This document shows, in pieces, positions 1 to 11,089 of a DNA stretch of 64,000 nucleotides (its first letter is position 1; each line of letters opens with the position of its first letter). The notes beneath the pieces are model-generated. The model did not search any database. It was not told the DNA's origin and saw only the letters and a program-made list of their open reading frames with translations. This DNA comes from Astragalus membranaceus (Eukaryota; Streptophyta; Magnoliopsida; Fabales; Fabaceae): assembly GCA_039519185.1 (NCBI GenBank), contig CM076846.1, positions 187,163,068 through 187,227,067 on the forward strand, read 5' to 3'. The position numbers were made by a program, and so were the translations under genes.

Positions 1-597
1 GGGTGTGCGGTGGAACTGATCAAAAAAACGGAACTGGAAAGGGAGAACGGGAAAGGGAGAAAGGGAACTGATGGTTTTGTTTTAATTAATTTTTAATAGA
101 GGGGACAATTTTTAATAGAGGGGACACGTGGCACATTTACGGCCACTTGATTGATCCAATGGCTACCAATGAATTAAAGGTACCAAGGCATGGTTAGCTC
201 AAGGCACCCAATCCGTTCCCGAAAAAGAAACATCAAATTTAAGAGCATAAACTCCCGAATCAACCTGTTATCGTAGATAGCTAAGAAAAAAAAAACATTT
301 AAGAATTAATGCAGTAGCCAAAGCAAAGAGAAATAATTAGAATACTATTAGGTAAACAAACCCATTAAGGGAACCTGAGACAAAGATCTTCTACACTAAT
401 ACATTACAGATGAAAAGGAAAACAAACAACATAGAATAGGAATTATACTATACAGACAAGGATCACAATTTCTGGAACATACATTTGACCGTATCAAAAA
501 CCGTGAAAATCCGATTAAGATCTCCACAGACCAGTAGAAAAAAGATGCACTGATGGACTCAGAGTTTACATCTTGAATAACATCCAATAATCAATGC
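1..597. other. 3' flank of the F-box gene, no gene seen
   Basis: AT-rich sequence downstream of the stop codon of the minus-strand F-box gene. It presumably holds its 3' UTR and polyadenylation region. No coding potential, structured repeat or RNA gene was recognised; short open frames here have no recognisable family features. Confidence 0.5.
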
Positions 598-2421
598 TCA
601 GATTCTAAAAATATCTGTTTGAAACCTCTCATCATATAGGTTCCAATGTCCATACCTTTCAGTGTGATAGACAGACCTTGGAATGTAGAAATTTGGCTTT
701 TTAATATCTTTCAAGTGTGCCAAACTAGACGACGCATTTACAATGTCTCGACTAGTTAAGTTAGCACACCCACTCAAATCCAAGAACTCAAGGTTCACAC
801 ACCCTTGACATATCGCATTGAGGCCTCTAGCCGATAACTTGGAGAACCTAATCTCAAGCCACTCTAGACGAGGCATAGAATTTGCAATGGCAGTAGCTTC
901 AGAATCTCCATCTTGAGGACAAGCGTTCAGATAATCATCAGGAACAATCCCCACATGTTGTGAAGGATCAAGCCAATTCATCAGATTTCTCTTCAGAACC
1001 TTAAGGCTGGGACAATTTTTCCCAATCAGTGCCAATGACTCGTGTGTTATTTCATAACAATAGCTGATATCCAATTCCCTAAGCTTTGGACACCCAAAAG
1101 CAATCTTAGAGATAGAATTATCAGTAACACGAGGGCAGCTTCTTATTGACAACACCTCAATATTTGGGCATCTAAAAAATGCAGATTAAGAATGTTCAAA
1201 TTTAATCCAACAAAGAAAAACACAAAACAAAACAACCTAAGGCTTAACAATAAGTTTAATTGCTATACATTGTCGCTATAAATTTTATCACGCTCACAAC
1301 CAACAACAATTCATGGTATGTATGACATATAAAGACATAAAGTATTTATTTGATGTTAACTTGTATTTAATGACATGTCAACCTGTAATTGGTCGATAGT
1401 GTTAGATATTTATACACCGAGATACCGTATATAAATTAAATCTTATCAACGACATGAACTACATAAAATAAAGGCTAAATGCTTCAAAGTTATCCTCACT
1501 ATAGAAAGCACAAAAATTCATAGTATGGGGTATGGGTGACAAATAAAGTATGGCAGTTTTTTTTTTACCCCCATTGTACCCCATACCCCCAAATTGACCA
1601 AACGGACCAAAATACCCTAAAAAATGTTAAAAAACGAATTCATTCCTCATTCCATCATATTTCCGGAAATACCTCAAAAAGAGGTATTTCCGGAATTTCC
1701 TGGAAATTAACCTTCCAGAAATACCGTAAAAATGGTGAAATACCTCTTTTTGAGGTATTTCCGGAAAATGGGGATATGGGGTCTAATTAATGAGGGGGTA
1801 AAAAAAAGTGCCATAAAGTATTTATTTGTTGACTCACTTCTTATCAATGGCATGTCGACGTGTAATTGATCGATAGTGTAAAACATTTATACACCAAATC
1901 CTAACAATAAGATGATGTACGTAAAATAAAGGCTAAATGCTCCAAAGCTATATTCACAATAGGAAGCACAAAACATTTTACAACATTGCAACTAAAGCAA
2001 ACCCAATTCAAAAAACAGAATCATGCATGCAAATTATGGAAACAGAAACAAAGGGGGAAAATGGGTATTGAAATTTGAAAGAAAGTTTGTACCTTTCAGC
2101 GACCAAAGCGAGAGAGCGATCAGAGCAGTGTCGAATACGAATCTGGGTGAGGAAGAGATTACTCCATTGGACAACGGATCGAAGCATGGAATCGATCTTT
2201 GCTTCGAACTCAAGGGACCACCAGCGAGTTAACTCAAGGGGAGAATCGAAATAGGGGTCGAGGTTGAATACAGAGTGAAGAGAGGGATCTTTGAAAGCGC
2301 TCAACCATGACTTGCAAACCAGCGTTGTTCCTTGCCAACGATCCTCTACGCTGAGTCGAGAGAAGATGTTGATGAGGATCTCGCGAGTCAACTCGGCCCA
2401 ATCGGACTCGTTTTCTTCCAT
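598..2421 (-). CDS. SKIP1-like: SKIP1-like F-box/LRR protein (two exons)
   Basis: Predicted substrate-receptor subunit of an SCF (SKP1-Cullin-F-box) ubiquitin ligase. The CDS is complement(join(598..1171,2093..2421)), 903 bp, 300 aa. Exon 1 encodes the N-terminal F-box (about residues 7-50, with ELTREILINIFSRLS and LVCKSWLSAFKDPSL) and ends at AAAG|GT. Exon 2 starts after TTTTTAG and restores the codon across the junction, giving AERCPNIEVLSIRSCP. Leucine-rich repeats follow (LRELDISYCYEITHESL, LEFLDLSGCANLTSRDI). From memory, length, N-terminus and repeat spacing match Arabidopsis SKIP1 (about 300 aa) closely. No frameshift or premature stop is seen. The 921-bp intron holds a duplicated segment and a MITE. 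Calling the bait SKP1/ASK is family knowledge; the substrate is unknown. Confidence 0.9.
1310..1975. repeat. Diverged direct duplication inside the F-box gene intron
   Basis: A segment of roughly 200 bp at about 1311-1517 recurs at about 1517-1551 plus 1813-1975. Shared landmarks include ATAAAGTATTTATTTG, a CGATAGTGT stretch, TTTATACACC and AAAATAAAGGCTAAATGC. The second copy is split by the MITE at 1552-1812. Similarity was judged by eye at roughly 80 percent. Confidence 0.75.
1552..1812. mobile_element. MULE-type MITE with 9-bp target-site duplication
   Basis: A 261-bp element with inverted ends: GGCAG plus a T-run plus ACCCCC on the left, GGGGGTAAAAAAAAGTGCC on the right. It is flanked by a perfect 9-bp duplication ATAAAGTAT (1543-1551 and 1813-1821). 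The interior is made of inverted copies of TTCCGGAAATACCTC-like sequence. A 9-bp duplication is characteristic of Mutator-like elements. It has no coding capacity. The same TIR and TTCCGGAA theme recurs at 22.9-23.2 and 24.3-25.3 kb. Confidence 0.85.
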
Positions 2422-2939
2422 TTCCTCTGTTCCTTTTTTTTTGGTTACAACTTTCCTCTGTTCCTTAATCCTTATCTTGTGTCTAGCCTCTGTTTTCTTT
2501 TTTCTATTTGCATTTGCAATTCACACCCTCATCGATGCTAACAATTATAATTTATAGTTTATTTGAGTTAAACGTACTTTTCCTCAAGGTAAAATTAGCA
2601 AAATTCCATTTTGGTCCCTCCATATTTTATGACTCTATCTTTGAAATGTGATATTGATCATGTTATGGTCCCCCACACCATCTTTTAGTTCAAAAACAAT
2701 TATTATGTGGTAAATGGAAGGACACACTGACATGGCATCAGTCATCAAAGGAATATGCCACGTGGTGTTGAGCTACTATGTTAAATCGTCAAAATCCAAT
2801 GGTAGGGGTGGGACTGGCCCGAGCTGGGCTTAGCATAACCTAGATCTGGCTTGCGTTGAAAAGAAAAGAAAGTGTTAAGATCGAAAAGAATTGTAGAGGC
2901 AAAAATACATATATTTAGGAGGAAATATGTATATAGCGT
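2422..2939. other. Upstream region of the F-box gene, nothing specific seen
   Basis: Contains the presumed 5' UTR and promoter of the minus-strand F-box gene (a CT-rich plus strand up to about 2500). I see no further gene. No TATA box was assigned with confidence. Confidence 0.4.
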
Positions 2940-3235
2940 GTTTGAATAAACATCTTAATTAAGTGCGAATGGCATAAACACTTATCATATAAGTGCTTAT
3001 GCATAAGTTGTTTTTATAAAATATATTAAATAATGTTAAACTATTTTCTATAAGTCGTAAGTTGTTTTCATAAGCTATCCAAGGGAGAGTTTATGAAAAT
3101 CAGCATAGCTTATGAAAACCAGCCGAAATAACTTATAAACATGCCATAAGCTGTTTACATAAGCTCTTCTAAACAGTCTCACAAATACTTATGTTAGTAG
3201 ATAAGCTCAAATAAGCCAATCCAAACGGACCTAAA
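2940..3235. mobile_element. Putative MITE, AAGCT/ATAAGC-rich foldback
   Basis: About 290 bp with many inverted CATAAGCT/AGCTTATG words. The ends resemble one another in inverted orientation (CGTGTTTGAATAAAC near the left, CAATCCAAACGGACC near the right). Elements of this look are common in legume genomes (recollection). No target-site duplication was fixed. Confidence 0.45.
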
Positions 3236-4293
3236 ATAATGAACTAATTTATGTCCATCTTCTTTTTATTCTATATATAGAGAAGTTTATTCTTAAGTTG
3301 TTTTCTTTATCTTTATTGTCAATCATTCTCAATAAACCTCTCTTCACTATGATCTTGATGGGTAAACATTTTCTCCTAGTTCACCAATAATACATGGGAG
3401 AGTTTGGGCAGTGTATATAAGGAGGGGACGAAGCCAAACATAAATTCTTGAGGGCCAATTCGGGTTGGTTAAGGTGGGCGATCTGGAGGCATGCTTGTTT
3501 GTGTAAGCCTTATGTCAATCTACTTTGAATAGATATTATCGGTAACACGACAATAACCATATATTGAATATATATGTACAAAGACATCATTTATTATGTT
3601 ATTAATAATATAACATAGTAAAATCATTTAATAGATAGTTCGTTCAATGGAACGTCAAATATGCGATTCAATTGTGAGACTGTATTAAACTATATAATGT
3701 TATTTTTAAATTATTTGTAGTCGAGTATTATTGTTGACCAAGTGTTCCTAATGCCAACCACAATGAGACAAATCTTTTGACTTTAGGTCACTATGATTCC
3801 TAATATGTCAAGTTGCAGGCTTCAATGTTATCAAACATTATGTGCTACAGGATGGTCATAACAATAGTATTTAGACCGCAATGAATCAATTTCAAGAAGA
3901 TAGAAAAGATTTACCCTCCTCATAACTTAAGAAATGTCTAGACCACCCGATAGAATTGGTCATGCGAGAATGAGTCAATATGAGATATTTGGCCCATTAG
4001 TATTACATGTCTACTTTGTGATCAAGAAACATACGAATAAACATGACGAGAGTGACACACTTATGTCACAATTTACATGGAAACGACAATGTTCTTGTAG
4101 TATTACCGATATTTCAATAGGATGTGCGGTAGACTTGTCAATAACTATATGTTATATTTAATATTATTAAATACTTGAATATAATATAGTATTTAATATG
4201 ATGTTCAATTTGGGAACTATTAGGATTTAATTTATGTGAATAGTTCATTCAAGGTTAGTTGAAACAAATAAATTTTTTTTTTTTTTCAAAGGA
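3236..4293. other. Unassigned intergenic sequence
   Basis: AT-rich with no recognisable coding domain. The stretch near 3270-3430 (a TATATAG motif, then a CTCTCTTCACT region) has the look of an old LTR promoter/R region, but no matching second copy or TG..CA ends could be fixed. Confidence 0.3.
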
Positions 4294-4301
4294 AATGAGC
4301 C

Positions 4302-5441
4302 TAGAGGTGTCAATTTGGCCCAAGCCCCCAAGCCCAGCCCCATTGGCCCCCAATCAAGCCCCATAAAATTGAAGCCCCCTATTAATGGGGCTTTTTTTAG
4401 CCTCAGCCCACACTTTTAAATTTTTTAGTGGGTTGGGGCCAGAGCTTTGTGGGCTGGCCCCCAAATTTTATTCTCATTTTTTTCCCACTATTTACACTTC
4501 TACTTTCATTCTTTCACCCCTATTCCTCTTCCCCCTCCCTCTTACCACCACATTCTTCTCCCTCTCACCACAACCACCACCACCATCTCCCACTCACCAC
4601 CACCACCTCATTTTCCCTCCCACCACCACCACCTCCTTATCCCTCTCGCCACCACCACCCCACCTCTTTTCCCACTATTTATACCTCTACTTTCATTCTT
4701 TCACCCACTTCCTCCTCTCTCTCACTCCACCACCACCACCACCACCACCATCTTCTACTCACCACCACCACCTCATTTTCCCTCTCACCACCATCACCTT
4801 CATTTTCCTCTCACTACCACCACCACCTATTTTCCCACTATTTACACATCTACTTTCATTCTTTCACCCTCTTTCTCTTCTCTTTCACTCTCACCACAAC
4901 CTCCTTTTCCCTTTCACCACAACCACCACCACCATCTTCGACTCACCACCACCTTCTTTTCTCTCTCACCACCACCACCACCACCTCCTTTTCCATCTCA
5001 CCATCATCACACAACAACCACCACCTCCTTTTTCCTCTCACCAACCACCACCACCACCACCACCACCTATTTTTCCACTATTTACACATCCACTTTCATT
5101 CTTTCACCCCCTTCCTCTTCTCCCTCACTCACCACCACCTCCTTCTCCCTCTCACCACAACCACCATCATCACTATCTCACACTCACCACCACCACCACC
5201 ACCAAGAGTGGGTCATTATTTGCAAAATAAATATTCAGTGCCCATGGGCTAAACTAGGCCATCAAAGTTGAGTGGGTCATTTTTTGCAAAATAAATATTC
5301 AGGGCCTATGGGCGGGGCGGGGCACACATGGGCCTTATGGGCTTGGGGCCTATGTGGGGCCTTAGGATGGTGGGCTTTTTGGCCCATGGACCATGTGGGC
5401 CTAGGGTGGGCTGGCCCACGTGGGTCAATTTGACAGCTCTA
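4302..5441. mobile_element. hAT-type non-autonomous element with CCACCA-rich filler
   Basis: Inverted ends TAGAGGTGTCAATTTGGCC (left) and GTCAATTTGACAGCTCTA (right) bound a 1,140-bp unit. It is flanked by a perfect 8-bp duplication AATGAGCC (4294-4301 and 5442-5449), as expected for hAT transposition. Subterminal parts are packed with GGCCC/GGGCC words (4315-4450, 5225-5430). The core (about 4490-5205) is a degenerate CCACCA/TTTCCCTCTCACCA array. Long Pro/His/Thr/Ser-rich open frames through the core exist in all three plus frames and come from the repeat composition, not from a gene. Confidence 0.85.
4490..5205. repeat. CCACCA-rich minisatellite-like array
   Basis: Imperfect repeats of CACCACCACC mixed with TTTTCCCTCTCACCAC and a longer unit around TATTTACACNTCTACTTTC followed by ATTCTTTCACCC. 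The long unit recurs about four times (near 4490, 4676, 4840 and 5081). It lies wholly inside the hAT-type element. Confidence 0.8.
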
Positions 5442-5449
5442 AATGAGCC

Positions 5450-6440
5450 TCGTTAAAATCTTATGTTGCAAACCCTCCTTACGAAAAACTCGTCAAAAAA
5501 GAAAAAGAGATTCCCCGTGATTTCATAACAAGGGAATTGAATTAAATGGGTCGGATATTGAAATTTTATTGGATCTTGAAGCATCTTTTGAATAGCTTTC
5601 TCTTTCCAACTTCAAATATTTTTATAGGAAACATAAAGATGATCAAACCCTATATACAATTTAATCTCACCCCAATCCACTGGATCAACATATTTATTAG
5701 AGTACTGCTATTTGGTGCAAAAAAGTTTTCGAAGAAATGTAAGAAACACATACGTGTTTTCTAATTAGAGATTATTAGCTCCAATTTTTACGACAATACA
5801 TGGGGTAGCAGTGTATAAAGAAGCTTTTGGTGATTGCCACATAATTTCTTCGCCTTCATTTAGTACCAGCCAACATCTCTATTTATTATTTACTTTCTAT
5901 GTTAGGAAAATTACCATTATAATGCTCTTCTTAAATTAACACCCGTCCAAATATTTGGACAAAATTGTCATTACACCGCTAAAAAACAAAAATGGTCAGT
6001 TTTTGACTCCTGCAAAAACTGACGCGCGGGATAGTTTTTGTCTCCTGCAAACACTAACGCACGGGACACAGTTAAGGAAAAATCAGCTGACGCAGTAAAG
6101 TGACATAAAGTGAGCTGAGGGAGACAATTAAATTCCCTAAATCCAATAAAAATAGAATTGTGGGTGAGGGAAGAAAGTGGGCTGACGTCAGTTTTCCCCC
6201 TCTCTCCCTATTAGATTATTTTTCCCTCCTCTCTTTTTTATTGAATTTAGTTAAGAGAAACATTTAACACTTATTTCAATAATTCTTTCCCCTCTCTTTT
6301 CAACATTTATTTTAACACTTATTTCAACATTTTTTTTCAAACTAGTTATTATTTTTTTATTTATAAATATGTTTGTTTTGTTTTTTTAGGTTGATGTAAA
6401 TTCTAAATTTGATCTAAAATATAATAATGTATTTTCAAAT
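5450..6440. other. Unassigned intergenic sequence
   Basis: No gene recognised. Short open frames lack any family motif. The part around 5960-6250 contains paired words such as AAAACTGACGCGCGGG and ACACTAACGCACGGGACA, suggesting decayed repeat DNA. Confidence 0.3.
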
Positions 6441-6444
6441 ATTC

Positions 6445-6850
6445 TGACTAACGGGAGCGACAACGGAGCGGCAACAGAAGCGGCAACGGGAATGTCAACG
6501 GGAGAGGTAACAGGAGCGCCAACGGGAGAGCCAACAAGGGTTCATATCTTAATATTATATCTCATTTTATTTTTTCCTGATTTTTACTCTATTATTTTAA
6601 CCACTAACAATTGTCAAAAAAAATTAACCACTATCAAAAATTTCAAAATAACATTGTGATCAATAATTTAATAATTTCATTATGATCATTAAACTAATAT
6701 TAAATGATCTTGAATAAAAAATATAAACAAGAGACAACTGGAGCAGCAACAAGAGACTGCCAACGGAAGCGGCAACGGGAGCGCCAACAGGAGCGCCAAT
6801 GAGAGCAGCAATGGAAGAGGCAATGGGAGAGGCATCAGAGCGCCAACGGG
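6445..6850. repeat. GGCAACGGGAGC minisatellite, two blocks
   Basis: Blocks at about 6453-6535 and 6735-6850 consist of degenerate 12-bp units of the type GGCAACGGGAGC / GCCAACGGGAGA. An AT-rich spacer lies between them (AACCACTAACAATTGTC, then TATTAAATGATCTTG). Spacer and minisatellite recur together at about 36690-36880, so both are parts of one dispersed element family. The transposon class is unresolved; a Helitron is possible. Confidence 0.65.
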
Positions 6851-6924
6851 GGTGCATATATTATATTAAATCTCATTTTCTTTTTTCCTGATTTTTACTT
6901 TTATTAATATTTTGTTTGGTTTTA

Positions 6925-7062
6925 CCCAGGGTATCCACCGCCGACCGCAGTGACTAATCCCCTTGCTGAATTGTAGGTGCCTTGAGGGGTAGGACAGCTG
7001 ACCCAGAGTTTTAACGCTACTCCGTACCCAAGGTGAGGATCGAACCCCCCTGACCCAGAGTT
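6925..7062 (-). mobile_element. SINE (tRNA-related), partial
   Basis: On the minus strand there is a B-box-like GGTTCGATCCT followed by a body ending in GGGGATTAGTCACTGCGGT and GGTGGATACCCTGGG. The GATTAGTC block is shared with the SINEs at 23517-23705 and 31045-31255. The A-box part is weak and no clear target-site duplication is visible, so this copy may be truncated. Confidence 0.6.
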
Positions 7063-8910
7063 TTCACAACCAGATACATAATATTGACCATTTCAACCAT
7101 GAAAAGAAAAATTCCATTTATATGGTAAAGTCCATGTCAGCAGCCTTGATCAAAAAAAGTCCATGTCAGCATGGCCTATTGTCACTGTAAATCTTAAATT
7201 TTTAGAATAGTGACTGAAAACTGTTTGAAATGGTTAAAAGCACAGAAGCTAAGGAATCATAGTTAAACGTTAAACTCTGATGAAAACGTTAGGTTCAAAT
7301 TAACCAGCCACCTTAAGTACTAAATTTAGGTCCAACCCCAGTAATGGAATATGTAATTCTTTCCTGATAAAAAAAACTCACCCTGTCCATGACAAGGCGA
7401 CAACAATTTTTCTTTTAAATGCATTTCGGATAAAGGCATAAACAAGAACTACATACGTAACAATTGACATACACTTTGTCTTCAAGTGTTTCACTTAAAA
7501 GAAGCCAATCTTTGTCATGAAAATCACTGAAGAAGTTCTTTGACTAGAAGTAAGTAATAAATGTCAAGACAAAGCTGAGGATAACTGAATCCTGGTTATA
7601 CTTTCTTATCACGTTATATATATATATATTTAAACTAGTAGTAATATGACAAGGAAGAACCAACAACAAAAACATTCATTAGTTGAGTTAACAGTAAATT
7701 CAAATATCAAAATGAAGGAGGAGATTTAAGATCCTCCAGATTTCAAGCAGTCATAAAATTCTTGATGAGATTACTTTTTTGAGTCTTGGCATTTAATAAG
7801 TAAGAAGACTTTTCAGTTACCATTGATTTCTCATGAAACTCGTTTGGGCAACTAGCATCAACTCTCCCTAAACAAAGAGCGATGATATGCCAGTGAGAGT
7901 CTCAATTAAAGAATAGTGTGATGTAAATAGATAAAGTGCAAGCTTGGAGATGCAAATTAGAGATTTACAACTCAATCAACCATCATCGGCGAGCCACCGG
8001 CAACTCCGGCGAGCCGCCACTAGCACCACTCCATCTCTCTCCACCTCTCTCTCTATCACCCACGAGCCTCTCTCTCAAGATTCACTACCTGCATCTCTCT
8101 CCACCGTGCCGCTGCCACTACCACCAGTCTCACACCCTCCTCACGCCCCAACTCTCCCTCCCTCTCTCTCTCTCTCTCTCAACCTCACTTGCTTTTTCCC
8201 ACCATCCACGACATAGTCAACGCCGTCGCCCTCGTCTCTTACGGCAAGCTTCACGGCGGCGGCAATAGGGACCCAGATCTAGACGTCATTTGTTCGCATC
8301 CGAAAGGCACATCCCCGCCGTAACAATTAATACCTCATTTGACAGTAATAGAGTCGCTAAACTGTGAAAATGAAAACTATGTTTGAATTTCAAAGTTCAA
8401 ACCCCTTAAAACCCCTTCCAATAACTAAAAATCATAGATATTACTATACAACTCGAGGTATAGATGTATGCAAAATCAAGAGGCACAAACTAATAGCAAG
8501 CAATCAGTATCACTTCAAGGCTCCTATCTAACCTTAATTTTCATAATTTGATTACACAAGTAACCACTTTATTTTCATAGCTCATACTCGGTATAGAGGA
8601 TGAAAACCATAATTTGATTACAAAAGTAATCATATTACTATCTTAGCTATTCTCAATACAACTAACCACTTTATTTTCATAATTTGATTGATTACACAAG
8701 TACTTCAATTTCACAACCATACAATCAACAATGAGATACCAAATAATTGTCCATAGGAAATCAAATTGCTAATTGACCAAGTTCAATCTCAATGAGAATT
8801 ACAAATAAGAATTTAGTTCAAGTTTAGTCTATTACATGCTTTGAGAATCTGACACAGGACATCACACTCAATATAGAGCGTGAGGCAAACACAGACACTA
8901 ACCGTGTGTG
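7063..8910. other. Intergenic, with CT-rich stretch
   Basis: Mostly AT-rich. A CT/CCA-rich stretch at 7975-8270 has overlapping open frames of low complexity (Ser, Pro, Leu) and ends in a GCCGTCGCC-type GC-rich patch. It may be a captured gene fragment, but I recognise no protein. Confidence 0.3.
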
Positions 8911-9277
8911 TTAGTATTGTGATTGTGAATAGAGAGGACGCCTAGATTCATCAAAATACTGATCACGATCAACAAAGACAATTGCATAAAGGGCATAAAT
9001 TATACCCGGAATATACCCTAGAATAGTAAGCAGCAAGCAGATGATAAATTCAACCTGCAAAAATAGCAATTACAGTCTCTGATCCGTTACAATCAATCAA
9101 GTAGTAAGAAATTCGAATAAATTAATGCTATCATAAATATCAGATTAAGGGGTCAGATCCAGTGAGAGAGGGAGAAAGAAGACATACGCTGCAGCAACCA
9201 TGGCGGAAGCAAACTCCGACTGGAGGAAGCAAGATAGCGATCATAATCTCACAGCATATTTCACAACGGCTCGGCAT
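8911..9277 (-). CDS. RCI2-like: RCI2/LTI6-like low-temperature-induced hydrophobic protein
   Basis: Small two-pass membrane proteolipid of the Pmp3/UPF0057 family. In plants these genes are typically induced by cold, salt and ABA, and the protein sits in the plasma membrane (family knowledge). The CDS is complement(join(8911..9054,9188..9277)), 77 codons. Exon 1 (30 codons) gives MPSRCEICCEIMIAILLPPV and ends GGCCHGCR-like in reverse sense as CFRHGCCS before GTATGT. Exon 2 follows TTTTTGCAG and gives VEFIICLLLTILGYIPGIIY, ALYAIVFVDRDQYFDE and RRPLYSQSQY then TAA. Two hydrophobic segments (about residues 9-24 and 31-56) and the cysteine-rich N-terminus match the family. The intron is 133 bp with GT-AG borders. 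The extended polar tail resembles the longer plant RCI2 subtype. Each exon is short, so single-frame ORF calling misses the gene. Confidence 0.93.
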
Positions 9278-9309
9278 TTTTCACTCTCTGATCTGAATCA
9301 ACTCTCTCG

Positions 9310-9332
9310 CTTCTTCTTCTTCTTCTTCTTGT
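9310..9332. repeat. (TTC)n tract in the RCI2-like 5' leader
   Basis: About seven TTC units. On the coding (minus) strand this is a GAA-rich leader shortly upstream of the RCI2-like start codon. Confidence 0.6.
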
Positions 9333-9376
9333 GGTTGGTTGGTTGGTTATGAATGAATGAATAACCCAATGTAATG

Positions 9377-9385
9377 TCACGTGGC
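9377..9385. promoter_or_regulatory. ABRE / G-box upstream of the RCI2-like gene
   Basis: TCACGTGGC on the plus strand contains the palindromic CACGTG core (9378-9383), about 100 bp upstream of the start codon at 9277. ACGTGGC is the classic ABA-responsive element bound by bZIP (ABF/AREB) factors. This fits the ABA/cold responsiveness known for RCI2 genes; actual function here is inferred. Confidence 0.55.
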
Positions 9386-9594
9386 GATAAGTTAAGCTAC
9401 ACGCCTACACATATTATCAAACTTTCTATAAACGTCTATAAAAAAACGTTTAATAAAATATAAAATACTTTCCTGTCAAAAATAAAATAAAAAATATAAT
9501 ATTTTGGTCGACGATAATGTTTTTTATTCTTGGCGGACCTACGGAGATAATGTTGATAATATTAAATTAACAACATAATAAGAGACTAATTTTT

Positions 9595-9725
9595 TCAAGT
9601 CATACCTAATAGGATTTGTTTAAAAGGATTTGTTTCAAGTCATACCTAATAGGATTTTTCAAGTCATACCTAATAGGATTTGTTTAAGATTGATTTAAAA
9701 GGATTTGTTTCACCATACCTAATAG
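9595..9725. repeat. Short tandem duplications
   Basis: TCAAGTCATACCTAATAGGA occurs three times, interleaved with TTAAAAGGATTTGTTTCA, which occurs twice. This looks like recent local slippage or duplication in AT-rich DNA. Confidence 0.75.
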
Positions 9726-9839
9726 TATGTTCAGATAGTGTTTCGGATACAAATTCAGCTCGACTAATGAGCTAATGGGCCGCTATCACAAGCCGTCCCA
9801 AATTTGACGACTTTCAGAACAAGTCTAACATTTTTACAA

Positions 9840-9975
9840 TACATATGAACATATAATACCATAAAAATAAGGTATGATTTTACCCTACTCTACCTTAGAC
9901 TAATTTGGGTGTCAGAGTGTCTTGTATGTGGTCACTATTATCGTCTTCCACCAAAGCTTGGAGCACCACTCCATC
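9840..9975 (+). mobile_element. Possible LTR 3'-end fragment
   Basis: Contains GACTAATTTGGGTGTCAGAG, similar in style to the block at about 10550 (ACTTGGGCGTCGGAGTG). That block is typical of R/U5 regions of Ty3/gypsy LTRs in plants. No ends fixed. Confidence 0.35.
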
Positions 9976-10284
9976 CTTCAACAATCTACCACAGTGACGT
10001 ACAATTCTAAAGTTACGTTCAAATTTGAGAGTTTAAAATGAGCATAGCAAAATGGAATGGAGCGGGACAGAACTTGAGGGCATTACATCTAGAGATTTGT
10101 GGACATCAGACCTTCTATGAGAATTGTTATTATGAATGTTTTCAAATCCCTCTAAATATGCTTTATTGGTTTCAAACATATGGCCAAATTTGATATAAAG
10201 TTCAACCATTAGATATTTTTCCTCTCATTTCAGCTCATATATCTTATTCCACTCTCATTAGTCACTCTTTCCCAAAAAGTTCTG

Positions 10285-10690
10285 AGATATTATCACGTTT
10301 CGGATCGAGCTCCGCCTCGGACTGACCTCGAGGAACCACGCCGGGCAACTCGGCCATGCGCGACCAAGGCTGGTCTTGGGTGAATCTCCGCCTCTGGGCA
10401 CAAATCGTGATTCGTGCCGCACCCGGATCAAGGGCCAGGATTAACCTGCATCCAACGGCGTATGGCCAACTCGCCTAGCTCTATAAATACCGGCCCATCT
10501 TCGCGTCCCAGGTACGATCTCATAATTCATCTCACCATATATTTTACTATACTGACTTGGGCGTCGGAGTGTGTGCAGGTACAACATCCACATCGATCAT
10601 CAGCTCGTAGTTCGGAAAGTACGTCGATCCAGGTCATCTCAACCTCAACTCAGGTCCTACCCCAGGACATATTATAAAACAAAATAGCAT
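10285..10690 (+). mobile_element. Ty3/gypsy LTR fragment (GC-rich, Tat/Ogre-like style)
   Basis: A GC-rich island in AT-rich surroundings with a clear TATA box (CTCTATAAATACC near 10480). About 80 bp later comes ACTGACTTGGGCGTCGGAGT and a GTGCAGGTAC block, the arrangement seen in U3-R-U5 of Tat/Ogre-type gypsy LTRs. Internal coding domains are absent, so it is a solo or truncated LTR. Lineage is from recollection. Confidence 0.5.
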
Positions 10691-11089
10691 TGTTTCTCCA
10701 TTAAGTAAGCTTCTAGTTTTGTCTACATCAAAAAGTTAATAAAACTAAGTATAACATATATAAAACATTTTTATATATATGTAAACTGAAGTACATAGTT
10801 ACCCAATTAAAGTAAATAATACCTCTATAAAATTGTCCCATGCTTCAGAATCAACAATCCACATACTTGTCAAGTTGTCATAGCATCTCATGCAAACCCA
10901 CTTAGACCAAGACCATTGTCGAAAAGATCATAACAAAAATCAAGCTTTGTGTTTATATGATCTTTTATCTTTTCTTTAGAATTTGGTTTGTTCGAAAAAG
11001 ATTCTTCAACTCTCTCCTATAGAATGATGTCCACAGTGACCATTTTTACTTCCCAAAATTTAAAGATTCATCCATCAATCAAAATCACA

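Noticed and set aside
4385..5271. Long Pro/His/Thr/Ser-rich open frames in all three plus frames
   Set aside because: They follow from the CCACCA/TCTCACC repeat composition inside a hAT-type element. Similar coding length in every frame is a mark of repeat artefact, and no domain is seen.
7936..8268. Ser/Pro/Leu-rich frames at 7.9-8.3 kb
   Set aside because: Low-complexity CT-rich DNA with overlapping frames. A captured gene fragment is possible but no protein family is recognisable.
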